From positions 186,001-250,000 of the forward strand of contig QJZR01000017.1 of assembly GCA_003246625.1 (NCBI GenBank): a stretch of 64,000 nucleotides of DNA, in the 5' to 3' direction. The DNA is from Alphaproteobacteria bacterium. Its GTDB lineage: Bacteria; Pseudomonadota; Alphaproteobacteria; Rhodospirillales; Rhodospirillaceae. Each line of letters opens with the position of its first letter. Position 1 is the stretch's first letter. The translations under genes and the position numbers were made by a program. Shown piece after piece: positions 49,906-58,438 of the stretch. Under the pieces are notes generated by a model, which did no database searches, was not told the DNA's origin, and worked only from the letters and a program-made list of their open reading frames with translations.

Positions 49906-50991
49906 TCAGTGCGGCACGCTGCCGACCACCCCTTCGACGAACCAGTTCATCTTCAAAAGCTCGGCGTCGGAGAGGGTCTGCCCGGCGGCAACCCGTTCCT
50001 TGCCCGACTGATCCTTGATCGGCCCGGTGAAGGGATGAAGCTTCTTCTCCGTGATCGCCGCCACGACCTTCAGCACGTCGGCCTTCACCGCGGCGGGCAT
50101 GGCCGGGTTGAAGGGCGCCAGATGCACCATCCCGGCGTCGAAGCCCTTCCAGGTGTCGGTGGAGGTCCAGGTGCCGTCCATCGCCGCCTGCACGCGCGAA
50201 ATGTAATAGCCCGACCAGTCGTTGACGATCGCGGTCAGGTGGGACTTCGGCCCGAAGCGGGACATGTCCGAGGACTGGCCGATCGCCCACACGCCCTTTT
50301 CCTCGGCCGCCTGCACCGGCGCCGCGGAATCGGTATGCTGCGCCAGCACGTCGACGCCCTGCGCCATCAGGGCCTCGGCGGCTTCGCGTTCCTTGCCCGG
50401 ATCGAACCAGGAATTCACCCAGACCACCCGCACCTCCGCCTTGGGATCGACGCTGCGCGCGCCGAGAAGGAAGGCGTTGACGCCGCGCACCACCTCGGGG
50501 ATGGGGAACGAGGCGATGTATCCCAGCCTGTGGGTCTTGCTCATACGGGCGGCCGCGACACCGGCGGCATAGCGCCCTTCATAGAAACGCGCCGTATAGA
50601 TGGCCAGGTTGGGAGCGCGCCGATAGCCGGTGGCGTGTTCGAACTTCACCTTGGGGAACTGCTTGGCCACCTTGACCGTGGGGTTCATGAACCCGAACGA
50701 GGTGGTGAAGATCAGCTGGTGGCCCGAGGTGGCGAGTTGGCGGATCACCCGTTCGGCGTCGGCGCCTTCCGGCACGTTCTCGACGTAGGTGGTCTTCACC
50801 TTGTCGCCGAAGTGCTTCTCCACCGCCAGGCGGCCCTGATTGTGCTGATAGGAATAACCGTGGTCGCCGATCGGGCCGACATAGACGAAACCGACCTTCA
50901 GCGGTTCGTCCGCCCGCGCGCCGCCAGCCCCCCACAACCCCGCCGTCAACGCCAGGGCCAAGGCCAATCCGGTCCGCCGCAAGATCTTCAT
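49906..50991 (-). CDS. BMP-family substrate-binding protein (paralogue 2)
   Basis: 361 residues; the signal peptide ends near ARA-DE (residue 27). The mature part begins PLKVGFVYVGPIGD, the opening strand of BMP-family nucleoside-binding proteins. It lies 13 bp after the second permease gene, so it is the true last gene of the ABC operon. Substrate is inferred as purine nucleosides from the family. It differs from paralogue 1 mostly by scattered substitutions. Confidence 0.92.
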   Translation of the reverse strand: MKILRRTGLALALALTAGLWGAGGARADEPLKVGFVYVGPIGDHGYSYQHNQGRLAVEKHFGDKVKTTYVENVPEGADAERVIRQLATSGHQLIFTTSFGFMNPTVKVAKQFPKVKFEHATGYRRAPNLAIYTARFYEGRYAAGVAAARMSKTHRLGYIASFPIPEVVRGVNAFLLGARSVDPKAEVRVVWVNSWFDPGKEREAAEALMAQGVDVLAQHTDSAAPVQAAEEKGVWAIGQSSDMSRFGPKSHLTAIVNDWSGYYISRVQAAMDGTWTSTDTWKGFDAGMVHLAPFNPAMPAAVKADVLKVVAAITEKKLHPFTGPIKDQSGKERVAAGQTLSDAELLKMNWFVEGVVGSVPH

Positions 50992-51004
50992 GCTTTCGCT
51001 CCCC

Positions 51005-51940
51005 TTACCGTCCAGAATGGAACACTTTCCCCAGACAGGCCGGGGCGTTCAACTTGATTTTGCTTTCGTCGCGGGAAATCGCCACCAAGACGACGATGGT
51101 CGCGACATAGGGCAGCATCGCCAGAATTTGCGACGGCACCCCCACCCCCCAGTTCTGCGCGTGCAACTGCAAAATGGTGACGCCGCCGAACAGATACGCC
51201 CCCAGCAACGCGCGCGCCGGGCGCCAGGTGGCGAAGACGACCAGGGCAAGGGCGATCCAGCCACGGCCTGCGGCCATGTTCTCCACCCACATCGGAGTAT
51301 AGGTCAGCGACAGATAGGCGCCGCCCAAACCAGCCATGGCGCCGCCGAACAGCACCGCCAGCAGGCGCACCCGCAGCACCGCGTAACCGATGGCATGCGC
51401 CGCGTCGTGGTTTTCGCCCACCGCGCGCAGGATCAGACCGGCGCGGCTGCGGAACAGGAACAGATGGATGGCGGGCGCCGCCAGCACCGACAGATAGACC
51501 AGGATGTCGTGGTCGAACAGGGCCTTGCCGATCACCGGAATGCGGGACAGACCGGGCAGCGGCAGGGCGGGCAGGGCCTCGATCGGCGTGCCGATCAAAC
51601 CCTTGCCGAGGAAGGCGGACAGGCCGACGCCGAAAAGGCTGAGGGCCAGGCCGCAAGCCACCTGGTTGGCGCGCAGGCCAAGCGCCAGCACCGCGAACAG
51701 CGCCGCAATCGCCATTCCCGCCGCCGCCCCGGCGGCGATCGACAGCAGGATGCCGCCATCGGCATGGGCGACGGCGAAGGCGGCGACCGCGCCGATCAGC
51801 ATCATGCCCTCGATGCCGAGGTTGAGCACCCCGGCGCGTTCGGTGACCAATTCGCCCAACGCGGCGAAGACCAGCGGCGTCGCGGCGCGAACCATCGCCG
51901 CCAGGATCGCCGACAGGGTGAGGAGTTCGGCGTCGCTCAT
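51005..51940 (-). CDS. ABC transporter permease, nucleoside/BMP type (second permease)
   Basis: 311 residues with eight to ten membrane helices. LVTERAGVLNLGIEGMM near residue 30 is the signature of the NupQ/YufQ-like permease subunit. The ATG overlaps the preceding permease stop by 4 bp (ATGA). Forms a heterodimeric channel with the protein encoded at 51937-53013. Confidence 0.93.
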   Translation of the reverse strand: MSDAELLTLSAILAAMVRAATPLVFAALGELVTERAGVLNLGIEGMMLIGAVAAFAVAHADGGILLSIAAGAAAGMAIAALFAVLALGLRANQVACGLALSLFGVGLSAFLGKGLIGTPIEALPALPLPGLSRIPVIGKALFDHDILVYLSVLAAPAIHLFLFRSRAGLILRAVGENHDAAHAIGYAVLRVRLLAVLFGGAMAGLGGAYLSLTYTPMWVENMAAGRGWIALALVVFATWRPARALLGAYLFGGVTILQLHAQNWGVGVPSQILAMLPYVATIVVLVAISRDESKIKLNAPACLGKVFHSGR

Positions 51941-53013
51941 CGCGTACCCCCGGTCTGGACGCGGGCGGAAAAGCGCACGCGATAGCGGATCAGGACGTCG
52001 GCGGCCAGCAGGAAGAACAGGATCATGCCCTGGAACACCTGGATCACCGCCAGCGGCACGGCAAGGGCGATTTGCGCCGCGTCGCCGCCAAGATAGGTCA
52101 ACGCCAGCAAAAGGGCGGCAAGCACGATGCCCAACGGATGCGACCGTCCCAGGAAGGCGGCGATGATCGCGGTATAGCCGTAGCCCGGCGACACGGAGGG
52201 CACCAGTTGGCCGATCGGGCCGCAGACCTCCATCGCCCCGGCCAGACCGGCCAGGCCGCCGCCAACCAGCAGACTGAACCAAATCACCCGGTTGGGGCTG
52301 AACCCGGCATAGCTTCCCGCCGCCGGGGTCAGGCCGATCACCTTGATCTGGAAGCCGAGGAAGGACCGCGACAGCACCGCCCAGACAACCAACGCGACGA
52401 CCGGCACGAACAGCGCGCCGACGTGCAGACGGGTGCCCTCGATCAAGGCGGGCAGCAGGGCGGCATCGGTGAACATCCGGGTTTCCGGAAAATTGTAGCC
52501 CTCGGGCGAGCGCCACGGCCCGTGCACCAGCCAGGCGAGGACCAGGATGGCGACATAGTTGAGCATCAGGCTGGTCAGAATCTCGTTGGCGTGGAAGCGG
52601 GTGCGCAACACCGCCGGCAACGCGGCATAGGCGGCGCCGCCCAACACCCCCGCCGTCAGCACCAACGGCAGCACCCAAAAGCCGGACGCCTCGTAAAGCG
52701 CCAGGGCGGTGCCGCCCGCCGCCACCGCGCCCATGGTCAGTTGGCCCTCGGCGCCGATGTTCCAGACGTTGCCGCGGAAGCCGAGCGCCAGGCCGATGGC
52801 GATCAGCGCCAGGGGCGTCGCCTTGAGCAGCCATTCGCTGACCCCGGTCAGATCGCCGAGCGGCGACACGAAAAAGGTGAACAGCGCGGCCAGGGGGTCG
52901 AAACCCAGCGCGGCGAACAACAGGCCGCCCGCCGCCAAGGTGGCGGCGACCGCCAACAGGGGGGCGGCGACCATCATCGCGCGGGACGGTTCGAGACGGG
53001 CCTCAAGACGCAT
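51937..53013 (-). CDS. ABC transporter permease, nucleoside/BMP type (first permease)
   Basis: 358 residues with eight to nine membrane helices. ALGFRGNVWNIGAEGQLTMG near residue 80 is the conserved signature of the YufP-like subunit, and LGRSHPLGIV lies near the C-terminal helices. It overlaps the ATPase gene by 11 bp and the second permease gene by 4 bp. Confidence 0.93.
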   Translation of the reverse strand: MRLEARLEPSRAMMVAAPLLAVAATLAAGGLLFAALGFDPLAALFTFFVSPLGDLTGVSEWLLKATPLALIAIGLALGFRGNVWNIGAEGQLTMGAVAAGGTALALYEASGFWVLPLVLTAGVLGGAAYAALPAVLRTRFHANEILTSLMLNYVAILVLAWLVHGPWRSPEGYNFPETRMFTDAALLPALIEGTRLHVGALFVPVVALVVWAVLSRSFLGFQIKVIGLTPAAGSYAGFSPNRVIWFSLLVGGGLAGLAGAMEVCGPIGQLVPSVSPGYGYTAIIAAFLGRSHPLGIVLAALLLALTYLGGDAAQIALAVPLAVIQVFQGMILFFLLAADVLIRYRVRFSARVQTGGTR

Positions 53014-54562
53014 GGCTGGTCTCCTCCAGGTGGAACACGCCGCCCATCAGAAGACCGATTTCCTCCACCGTCGCGGCCCGCACCGGCCGCGATGGGGACA
53101 GGCGCCCCTGACAGATCACCGCGATGCGGTCGCAGATGGCGAACAGTTCGTCCAGGTCCTGCGACACCACCAGCACCGCCGTACCCGCGTCGGCCAGGGC
53201 GATGAGGTCGCGGTGAATCGCCGCCGCCGATCCGGCGTCCACCCCCCAGGTCGGCTGCGCCACCACCAGCAGGCGGGGGTTCTGCATGATCTCGCGGCCG
53301 ACGATGAACTTCTGCAAATTGCCGCCGGAAAGGCTGCGCGCCACGGCGCGCGGCCCGGCGGCGGCGACGTGGAAGGCGTCGATCACCCGCTCGGCGAAGC
53401 CCTTCGCCCGGCTGAAACGGATCATCCCGCCCCGCACCATGCCCGCGGCGCGATGAGCGGACAGCAGCACGTTGTCGGCCAGCGACATCTCGGGCACCGC
53501 GCCGCGTCCCAGGCGTTCCTCGGGCACGAAGCCCATGCCCAGGGCACGGCGGCGGCGCGGCCCCAGGTGCCCGGCGGCGACGCCGTCGATACGGATGGCC
53601 TCGGGCACCGCGACCAGGGCCTCGCCGGACAGCGCGGACAGCAGTTCCGCCTGACCGTTGCCCGCCACCCCGGCGATGCCCACGATCTCCCCGGCGGAAA
53701 CCGTCAGGCTGACCGCGTCGAGGGCGGTGGAGAACGGCGTTTCGGAGGTCAGCGACAGTCGGTCGAGGACCAGGCGCGGCTCGCCGACGCGGGGCGCGGC
53801 CGCGCGCACCGGCGGCGCGAGATCGGTGCCGATCATCATCCGGGCCAGCGAGGCGGCGGTCTCCTCCCGGGGGTCGCAGGTGCCGGAAACCCGCCCGCCG
53901 CGCAGCACCGTCGCCCGTTCGCACAGGGTGCGGATTTCCGCCAGCTTGTGGCTGATATAGAGAATGCTGCGGCCCTCGGCGGTGAGGCGGCGCAGCACCG
54001 CGAACAGGGACTCGATCTCCTGCGGCGTCAAGACCGAGGTCGGCTCGTCCATGATCAGCAGCTTGGGGTCCTGCAACAGACTGCGGACGATTTCCACCCG
54101 CTGGCGTTCCCCCACCGAAAGGTCGCAGACCCGCCGCGCCGGATCGAGCGCCAGGCCGTAACGCGCCGAGACCTCGGCCACCCGTCGCGACAGGTCCGCC
54201 ATCGCGCCGCGCCAATCGACGCCCAGCGCGACGTTTTCCGCCACCGTCATCGAATCGAACAGCGAGAAGTGCTGGAACACCATGCCGATGCCCAGCGTCC
54301 GCGCCGCCGCCGGGCTGCCGATGCGCACCGGCGCGCCCTCCCACAGGATTTCCCCCTCGTCGGCCTGCAAGACGCCGGCGACGATCTTCACCAGGGTCGA
54401 CTTGCCCGCGCCGTTCTCGCCCAGCAGGGCATGGCATTCGCCCGGCATCACCACGAGGTCGATGCCGTCGTTGGCGCGGCAGCCGGGATACTGTTTGACG
54501 ATGCCGCGCAAAGCCAGGCGCGGCGTCGGCGAGGCGGACAGGTCGGCGGGCGTCGAGGTCAC
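53003..54562 (-). CDS. ABC transporter ATPase with two nucleotide-binding domains (nucleoside/BMP type)
   Basis: 519 residues, duplicated ATPase fold as in sugar and nucleoside importers. The first domain has GENGAGKST, LSVGERQRVEI and LLIMDEPT. In the second, the Walker A position reads GVAGNGQ, the signature is LSGGNLQK and the Walker B segment ends VVAQPTWG, a degenerate site typical of the group. The start is GTG at 54562, preceded by AAAGGAC. First gene of the ATPase-permease-permease-BMP operon. Confidence 0.94.
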   Translation of the reverse strand: MTSTPADLSASPTPRLALRGIVKQYPGCRANDGIDLVVMPGECHALLGENGAGKSTLVKIVAGVLQADEGEILWEGAPVRIGSPAAARTLGIGMVFQHFSLFDSMTVAENVALGVDWRGAMADLSRRVAEVSARYGLALDPARRVCDLSVGERQRVEIVRSLLQDPKLLIMDEPTSVLTPQEIESLFAVLRRLTAEGRSILYISHKLAEIRTLCERATVLRGGRVSGTCDPREETAASLARMMIGTDLAPPVRAAAPRVGEPRLVLDRLSLTSETPFSTALDAVSLTVSAGEIVGIAGVAGNGQAELLSALSGEALVAVPEAIRIDGVAAGHLGPRRRRALGMGFVPEERLGRGAVPEMSLADNVLLSAHRAAGMVRGGMIRFSRAKGFAERVIDAFHVAAAGPRAVARSLSGGNLQKFIVGREIMQNPRLLVVAQPTWGVDAGSAAAIHRDLIALADAGTAVLVVSQDLDELFAICDRIAVICQGRLSPSRPVRAATVEEIGLLMGGVFHLEETSHAS

Positions 54563-54648
54563 GGAAGTCCTTTCGTCGGAGAAGGTTTGCGGTGGCCTTG
54601 GAGTTGTTCCATGATGGCCTCCCCTTCACGGTCTTCAGGTATTACACC

Positions 54649-55365
54649 ATGCGCGTTCTGGTTTTCCAGCACATCGACGTCGAACACCCCGGTTCCTTCC
54701 GCGAACTGATGGCGGCGGACGGCATGGCCTGGGACACCGTGGAATGGGACGAAGGCGGCGTCGCCCCCGCGCCCGACGGCTACGACCTGTTGATGGCGAT
54801 GGGCGGACCGATGGACGTCTGGGAGGACGACAAGCTGCCCTGGCTGACCGCCGAGAAGGCGTTCATCCGCCACTGGGTACGCGAGCTGGAGAAACCCTTC
54901 CTCGGCCTTTGCCTGGGGCACCAACTTCTCGCCGCCGCGCTGGGGGCGAAGGTGGGGCCGATGGCGAAGCCCGAGGTCGGCCTGACCACGGTTGCGCCGA
55001 CCGCGGCCGCCGCCGCCGACCCGGTGATGCGCGCCCTGGCCGCGCCGATCCGCTGCCTGCAATGGCACGGTTCCGAGGTCAAGGAAATCCCGGCGGGCGG
55101 CGTCCACCTGGCCGCCAACGCCGCCTGCCCGATCCAGGCGATGCGGGTGGGCAAGGCCGCGTACGGCTTCCAATACCACGTCGAGGTAACGCCCGCGACG
55201 GTGCCGGAGTGGAGCGCGGTGCCCGCCTATGCCGCGTCGCTGGCCGCCACCCTGGGGGCGGACGGCGCCCGCGCCTTCGCCGCCGACACCGAGGCCGCGC
55301 TGCCCGACCTCACCGCCGGGGCGCGCGCCTTCTGGCGGGCCTTCACCCAGGCCGTCCTCGGATAA
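54649..55365 (+). CDS. Type 1 glutamine amidotransferase-like protein
   Basis: 238 residues, a stand-alone GATase1 domain related to the GMP synthase amidotransferase. LGLCLGHQLLA supplies the nucleophile Cys (near residue 86) and FQYHVE the His/Glu pair. It is divergent from the nucleoside ABC transporter, so a role in purine or nucleoside metabolism is possible. The start at 54649 has a modest AGG site; longer frames from TTG codons upstream are unlikely. Confidence 0.86.
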   Translation: MRVLVFQHIDVEHPGSFRELMAADGMAWDTVEWDEGGVAPAPDGYDLLMAMGGPMDVWEDDKLPWLTAEKAFIRHWVRELEKPFLGLCLGHQLLAAALGAKVGPMAKPEVGLTTVAPTAAAAADPVMRALAAPIRCLQWHGSEVKEIPAGGVHLAANAACPIQAMRVGKAAYGFQYHVEVTPATVPEWSAVPAYAASLAATLGADGARAFAADTEAALPDLTAGARAFWRAFTQAVLG

Positions 55366-55397
55366 AAAAACGGCGGCTCCGGTCAGGAAGCCGCCGT
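55364..55397. terminator. Bidirectional terminator (amidotransferase gene / riboswitch transcript)
   Basis: ACGGCGGCTCC and GGAAGCCGCCGT form an 11-12-bp stem with one irregularity. On the minus strand it is followed by seven Ts, so it should efficiently end the transcript that begins at the cobalamin riboswitch. Confidence 0.8.
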
Positions 55398-55692
55398 AAG
55401 GTGCGAAAGCGAGAAACCAGCGGCCGAACATGCCGGTCTCCGCCTCGTCGTCTCAGGGAACAGGGGAAAACACCGGCGCGGTCACCCGCGCCGAAACGCA
55501 ATTCAGCCACGACACCGCATTCTTCCGCCCATCGGCGAGAGAACCCGGCCGGGAAAGGCCCATCGGCCCGAAATCCATCGGAAAACGCAAAATGCGCCGC
55601 ATCGGAACCATCCGCTTCGTGACCACACCACTTCCGTGCGTCACTTACGGTGTCCCGCGCCATGGGCAACTCCCGACCCACGGACATGACGC
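55398..55692 (-). other. Transcribed region between cobalamin riboswitch and terminator, no recognisable gene
   Basis: About 295 nt lie between the riboswitch and the terminator. Minus-strand reading frames here include one of 63 codons (55453-55644) and one starting near 55687 that runs through the terminator stem. None resembles known B12-regulated genes such as cbtB, btuB, metE or nrdJ, and third-position GC is lower than in real genes nearby. It may be the remnant of a lost gene or a regulated non-coding RNA. Confidence 0.5.
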
Positions 55693-55860
55693 ATGCGATG
55701 GCAGGTCTCCTGGCTCGCGGGTCGCCGCCCAATGATCCTCCTTCCCGGGGAAATCCCCAGTGGTTCGCGGATCAGGGCTCGCCGCTGACAGTTGCGGGTA
55801 CAGCGCCGGATTTTCACCGGCTTCCCTTTTGCTCCCCCAAACGCGGGGAACCGTCGCATG
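55693..55860 (-). ncRNA. Cobalamin (B12) riboswitch
   Basis: On the minus strand the element shows the conserved core GGGAAGCCGGTGAAAATCC, then CTGTACCCGCAACTGT, and ends with the B12 box AGGAGACCTGCC (55700-55711). The closing P1 stem is perfect: CATGCGA at 55854-55860 pairs with TCGCATG at 55693-55699. The class binds adenosylcobalamin and usually represses downstream B12 synthesis or transport genes. Here no such gene follows. Confidence 0.93.
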
Positions 55861-55866
55861 GCTGGC

Positions 55867-55894
55867 AGTTTAGCCGCCGCCCATCGCGAGTCAA
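55867..55894 (-). promoter_or_regulatory. Sigma-70 promoter of the cobalamin riboswitch transcript
   Basis: TTGACT, 16 bp, TAAACT on the minus strand. The predicted start is near 55860, exactly at the first base of the riboswitch P1 stem. Confidence 0.75.
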
Positions 55895-55903
55895 GGGCGT
55901 TCG

Positions 55904-55920
55904 TTGCAAACGATTTGCAA
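55904..55920. promoter_or_regulatory. Palindrome TTGCAAA-CGA-TTTGCAA, possible regulator site
   Basis: A perfect 7-3-7 inverted repeat, followed at once by another TTTGCA. It lies 10 bp upstream of the riboswitch promoter -35 element and about 172 bp upstream of the sigma-54 promoter, so it could serve either. Confidence 0.45.
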
Positions 55921-56091
55921 TTTGCATGTCATTTCGCGGAACGGCATCGGCATTTTCTGCACTCCGCCATGGGGGGCGCCGCCATGCGGCGGAAGCCGAC
56001 ACCCCCGCCGCCCCCTTGCAACACAACAAACCCCTAATATAACCATTGCCTTAGGCGGGTTACGTCAAAGTTTCCGCCGATTCTCGGGTCT

Positions 56092-56106
56092 TGGCACGGG
56101 GGTTGC
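56092..56106 (+). promoter_or_regulatory. Sigma-54 promoter with exact consensus
   Basis: TGGCAC-N5-TTGC is a full match to the -24/-12 consensus. The predicted start lies near 56118, about 32 nt before the coiled-coil gene. No TGT-N10-ACA NifA site was found upstream, so another enhancer-binding protein is expected. Confidence 0.82.
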
Positions 56107-56149
56107 CTCTAGGTTTGCGAGAGAGAGCAAGCCGTCGGGAGAGACCGCC

Positions 56150-56629
56150 ATGAAACGCTTCGAAACCGAATTCAAGAAAGCCGAAACGGCCCTGGATTCC
56201 GTGATCGACGAAACCCGCGCCGCGGGCCGCCACATCGAAGCCAACCAGGAAGCCAACCAGGCTCTGTCGCAGGCCGGAAACGCCCTGATGGACGGCAGCT
56301 CCCGCATCGCCGACGCCTTGTCCAGCATCGCCGAGGACGCCACCCGCCTGCGCGCGTCGGAAGCCCGGCTGCTGTTCGAGAACGCCCGCCTGAAGCGCTC
56401 CAGCCGCAATCTGCGCGGCTCTCTCGACCTGCTGCGCGAGGCCGGGGACCGTTTGGGGTCCCGTGCCCGCGAGGCCCGCGCCATCGCCGACACCGCCGAC
56501 CGCACCCAGTCCCTGATCGACCAGATCAACGGCTGCGTGGAACGCGGCGAGCCGGTTGACCATCTGCTTCGCGCGGGACAGTCCCTGGCCGAGGAAAGCC
56601 AAAACCGCAAACGGCGCCTCGGCGGCTGA
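56150..56629 (+). CDS. Small coiled-coil protein encoded upstream of a chemoreceptor
   Basis: 159 residues, not recognised. Cytoplasmic, highly charged and almost wholly helical, with heptad-like patterns across residues 1-140, so a long coiled coil is likely. No Cys-rich, enzymatic or membrane motif. GGGAGAG precedes the ATG. It lies 57 bp upstream of a methyl-accepting chemotaxis protein and behind a sigma-54 promoter, which suggests an accessory role in chemoreception or flagellar function; this is inference only. Confidence 0.72.
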   Translation: MKRFETEFKKAETALDSVIDETRAAGRHIEANQEANQALSQAGNALMDGSSRIADALSSIAEDATRLRASEARLLFENARLKRSSRNLRGSLDLLREAGDRLGSRAREARAIADTADRTQSLIDQINGCVERGEPVDHLLRAGQSLAEESQNRKRRLGG

Positions 56630-56686
56630 CCCGCCCCCTTTCACCCCCCCCCGATAAACAAAAAAGAAAACGCAGGAGGAACCGCC

Positions 56687-58381
56687 ATGTCCATCCGCTC
56701 CACGTTCAACAATCTGCCGATCGCGAAAAAGCTGCTGCTGATCCTGGCGGTCAGCGTCGTCGGCTTGTTGGCGATGGTCGGCAAAAGCCTGTTCGACTAC
56801 CGCAACACCCTCGTGGAAGAAAAGATGATCGAGCTGCAGTCGCTGGTCGACACCGCCCGTTCGTCGGTGGAAGCCAACGCCCAGCTGTGGAAAGAGGGCA
56901 AGCTCACCGAGGCCGAAGCCAAGGCCGAGGCAATGAAGGATCTGGCCGCCCTGCGCTATGGCGAGGACGGCTATTTCTGGGTGCAGGACCGCACCGGCTT
57001 CATCATCATGCATCCGATCAACAAGAAGCTGTCGGGCGCCGACGGCTCGGCGATCGCCGACCCCAGCGGCAAGAAGATCTTCGTCGAATTCGGCCGCGCG
57101 GTGAACAACCCGAAGAAGGCCGGCTACGTCGAATACCAGTGGCCCTTCCCCGGCCGTAGCGAACCGTCGCCGAAGCTGTCGTACGTCGCCGCCACCGGCT
57201 CTTGGGACATGATCGTCGGCACCGGCGTCTACATCGACCGCATCGACGCTCTGTTCTGGCGGCAGGCGCGCGAGATCGGCGCGATCAGCGGCGGCTTGCT
57301 GCTGGTCCTGGTGGCTTCGGTGCTGAGCATCGCGCGGGGCATCTCGCGGCCGGTCAACACCCTGACCGCCGATACCACGGCCCTGGCCGAGGGCGACCTC
57401 TCCCGCCAGATATCCGCCACCGAGCGCAAGGATGAAGTGGGCGCCATGGCCCGCGCGCTCAAGATCTTCCAGGGCAACCTGATCGAGGCGAAGCGCCGCG
57501 AGGAGGAAAGCCAGAAGGAAATCGAGGCCGCCCGCAAGCGCACCCTGAACGAACTGGCGGACAGCCTGGAAAACGAAGTCGTCGGCATCATCGAGAGCGT
57601 CGGCCACTCCGCCGAGGCGATGAAGACCACCGCCAACACCATGGCCGAAGCCGCCGAAAAGACCTCGGAACAGACCACCATCGTCGCCTCCGCCGCGACC
57701 CAGGCGTCGCAGAACGTGCAGAACGTCGCCGCCGCGGCCGAGGAACTCTACAACTCGATCGCCGAAATCAGCCGTCAGGTGTCGCAGTCCTCGGACGTCG
57801 CCCGTCAGGCCACTCAGCGGGTCGAGGAAACCCACAGCAAGGTGTCGGCGCTGAACGCCGCCGCCGCGCAGATCAGCGAAGTGGTGACCCTGATCACCGA
57901 CATCGCCGACCGTACCAACCTGCTGGCCCTGAACGCCACCATCGAGGCGGCGCGGGCGGGCGACGCGGGCAAGGGCTTCGCGGTGGTCGCGGGCGAGGTG
58001 AAGAGCCTGGCCAACCAGACGGCGCGCGCCACCGGCGAGATCAGCGAGCATATCCGCAAGGTGCAGACCGAGACCCAGGCCGCGGTGAGCGCGATCGACT
58101 CGATCACCCAGATCATCCAGACCCTGGACTCCGTCTCCTCCACCATCGCCTCCTCGGTCGAGGAGCAGGGCGCGGCGACGCAGGAAATCGCCCGCAACGT
58201 GCAGGAAGCCTCGAACGGCACCGACGAGGTCACCCGCAGCATCAGCACGGTGAGCACGGTGGCGCAGGAAACCGGAGCCTCGGCGCGCGACGTTCTGATC
58301 GCCTCGGAAGAAGTCTCCCGCCAGGCCGACCAGTTGCGCGGCGTGGTCGACGCCTTCCTCGCCAAGGTGCGGACGGCCTGA
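56687..58381 (+). CDS. Methyl-accepting chemotaxis protein with single Cache sensor
   Basis: 564 residues. An N-terminal membrane helix (about 16-36) is followed by a periplasmic sCache_2-type domain (about 40-190, including DGYFWVQD and [10 protein letters not shown]), a second membrane helix (about 200-222), a HAMP domain and a signalling domain. The signalling hairpin [28 protein letters not shown] is intact. Single Cache domains bind small organic acids such as acetate or pyruvate. No CheR-binding pentapeptide ends the protein. GCAGGAGG precedes the ATG. Followed by a strong terminator. Confidence 0.95.
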   Translation: MSIRSTFNNLPIAKKLLLILAVSVVGLLAMVGKSLFDYRNTLVEEKMIELQSLVDTARSSVEANAQLWKEGKLTEAEAKAEAMKDLAALRYGEDGYFWVQDRTGFIIMHPINKKLSGADGSAIADPSGKKIFVEFGRAVNNPKKAGYVEYQWPFPGRSEPSPKLSYVAATGSWDMIVGTGVYIDRIDALFWRQAREIGAISGGLLLVLVASVLSIARGISRPVNTLTADTTALAEGDLSRQISATERKDEVGAMARALKIFQGNLIEAKRREEESQKEIEAARKRTLNELADSLENEVVGIIESVGHSAEAMKTTANTMAEAAEKTSEQTTIVASAATQASQNVQNVAAAAEELYNSIAEISRQVSQSSDVARQATQRVEETHSKVSALNAAAAQISEVVTLITDIADRTNLLALNATIEAARAGDAGKGFAVVAGEVKSLANQTARATGEISEHIRKVQTETQAAVSAIDSITQIIQTLDSVSSTIASSVEEQGAATQEIARNVQEASNGTDEVTRSISTVSTVAQETGASARDVLIASEEVSRQADQLRGVVDAFLAKVRTA

Positions 58382-58403
58382 TCCCACCGGCATGAAAACG
58401 GCG

Positions 58404-58435
58404 ACGGCGGCGGAACCCTCCGCCGCCGTTTTTTT
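58404..58435 (+). terminator. Terminator after the chemoreceptor gene
   Basis: ACGGCGGCGG-x-CCGCCGCCGT followed by seven Ts. The convergent Crp/Fnr gene ends 3 bp beyond. Confidence 0.85.
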
Positions 58436-58438
58436 AAA

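Noticed and set aside
55453-55644. A 63-codon frame after the cobalamin riboswitch as a CbtB-like cobalt transporter subunit
   Set aside because: It lacks the single membrane helix and His-rich end of CbtB, and its third-position base use is unlike real genes nearby.
55870-56091. A NifA site upstream of the chemoreceptor sigma-54 promoter
   Set aside because: Each TGT in the interval was checked; none is followed by ACA after 10 bp. The closest (near 55928) is followed by AAC.
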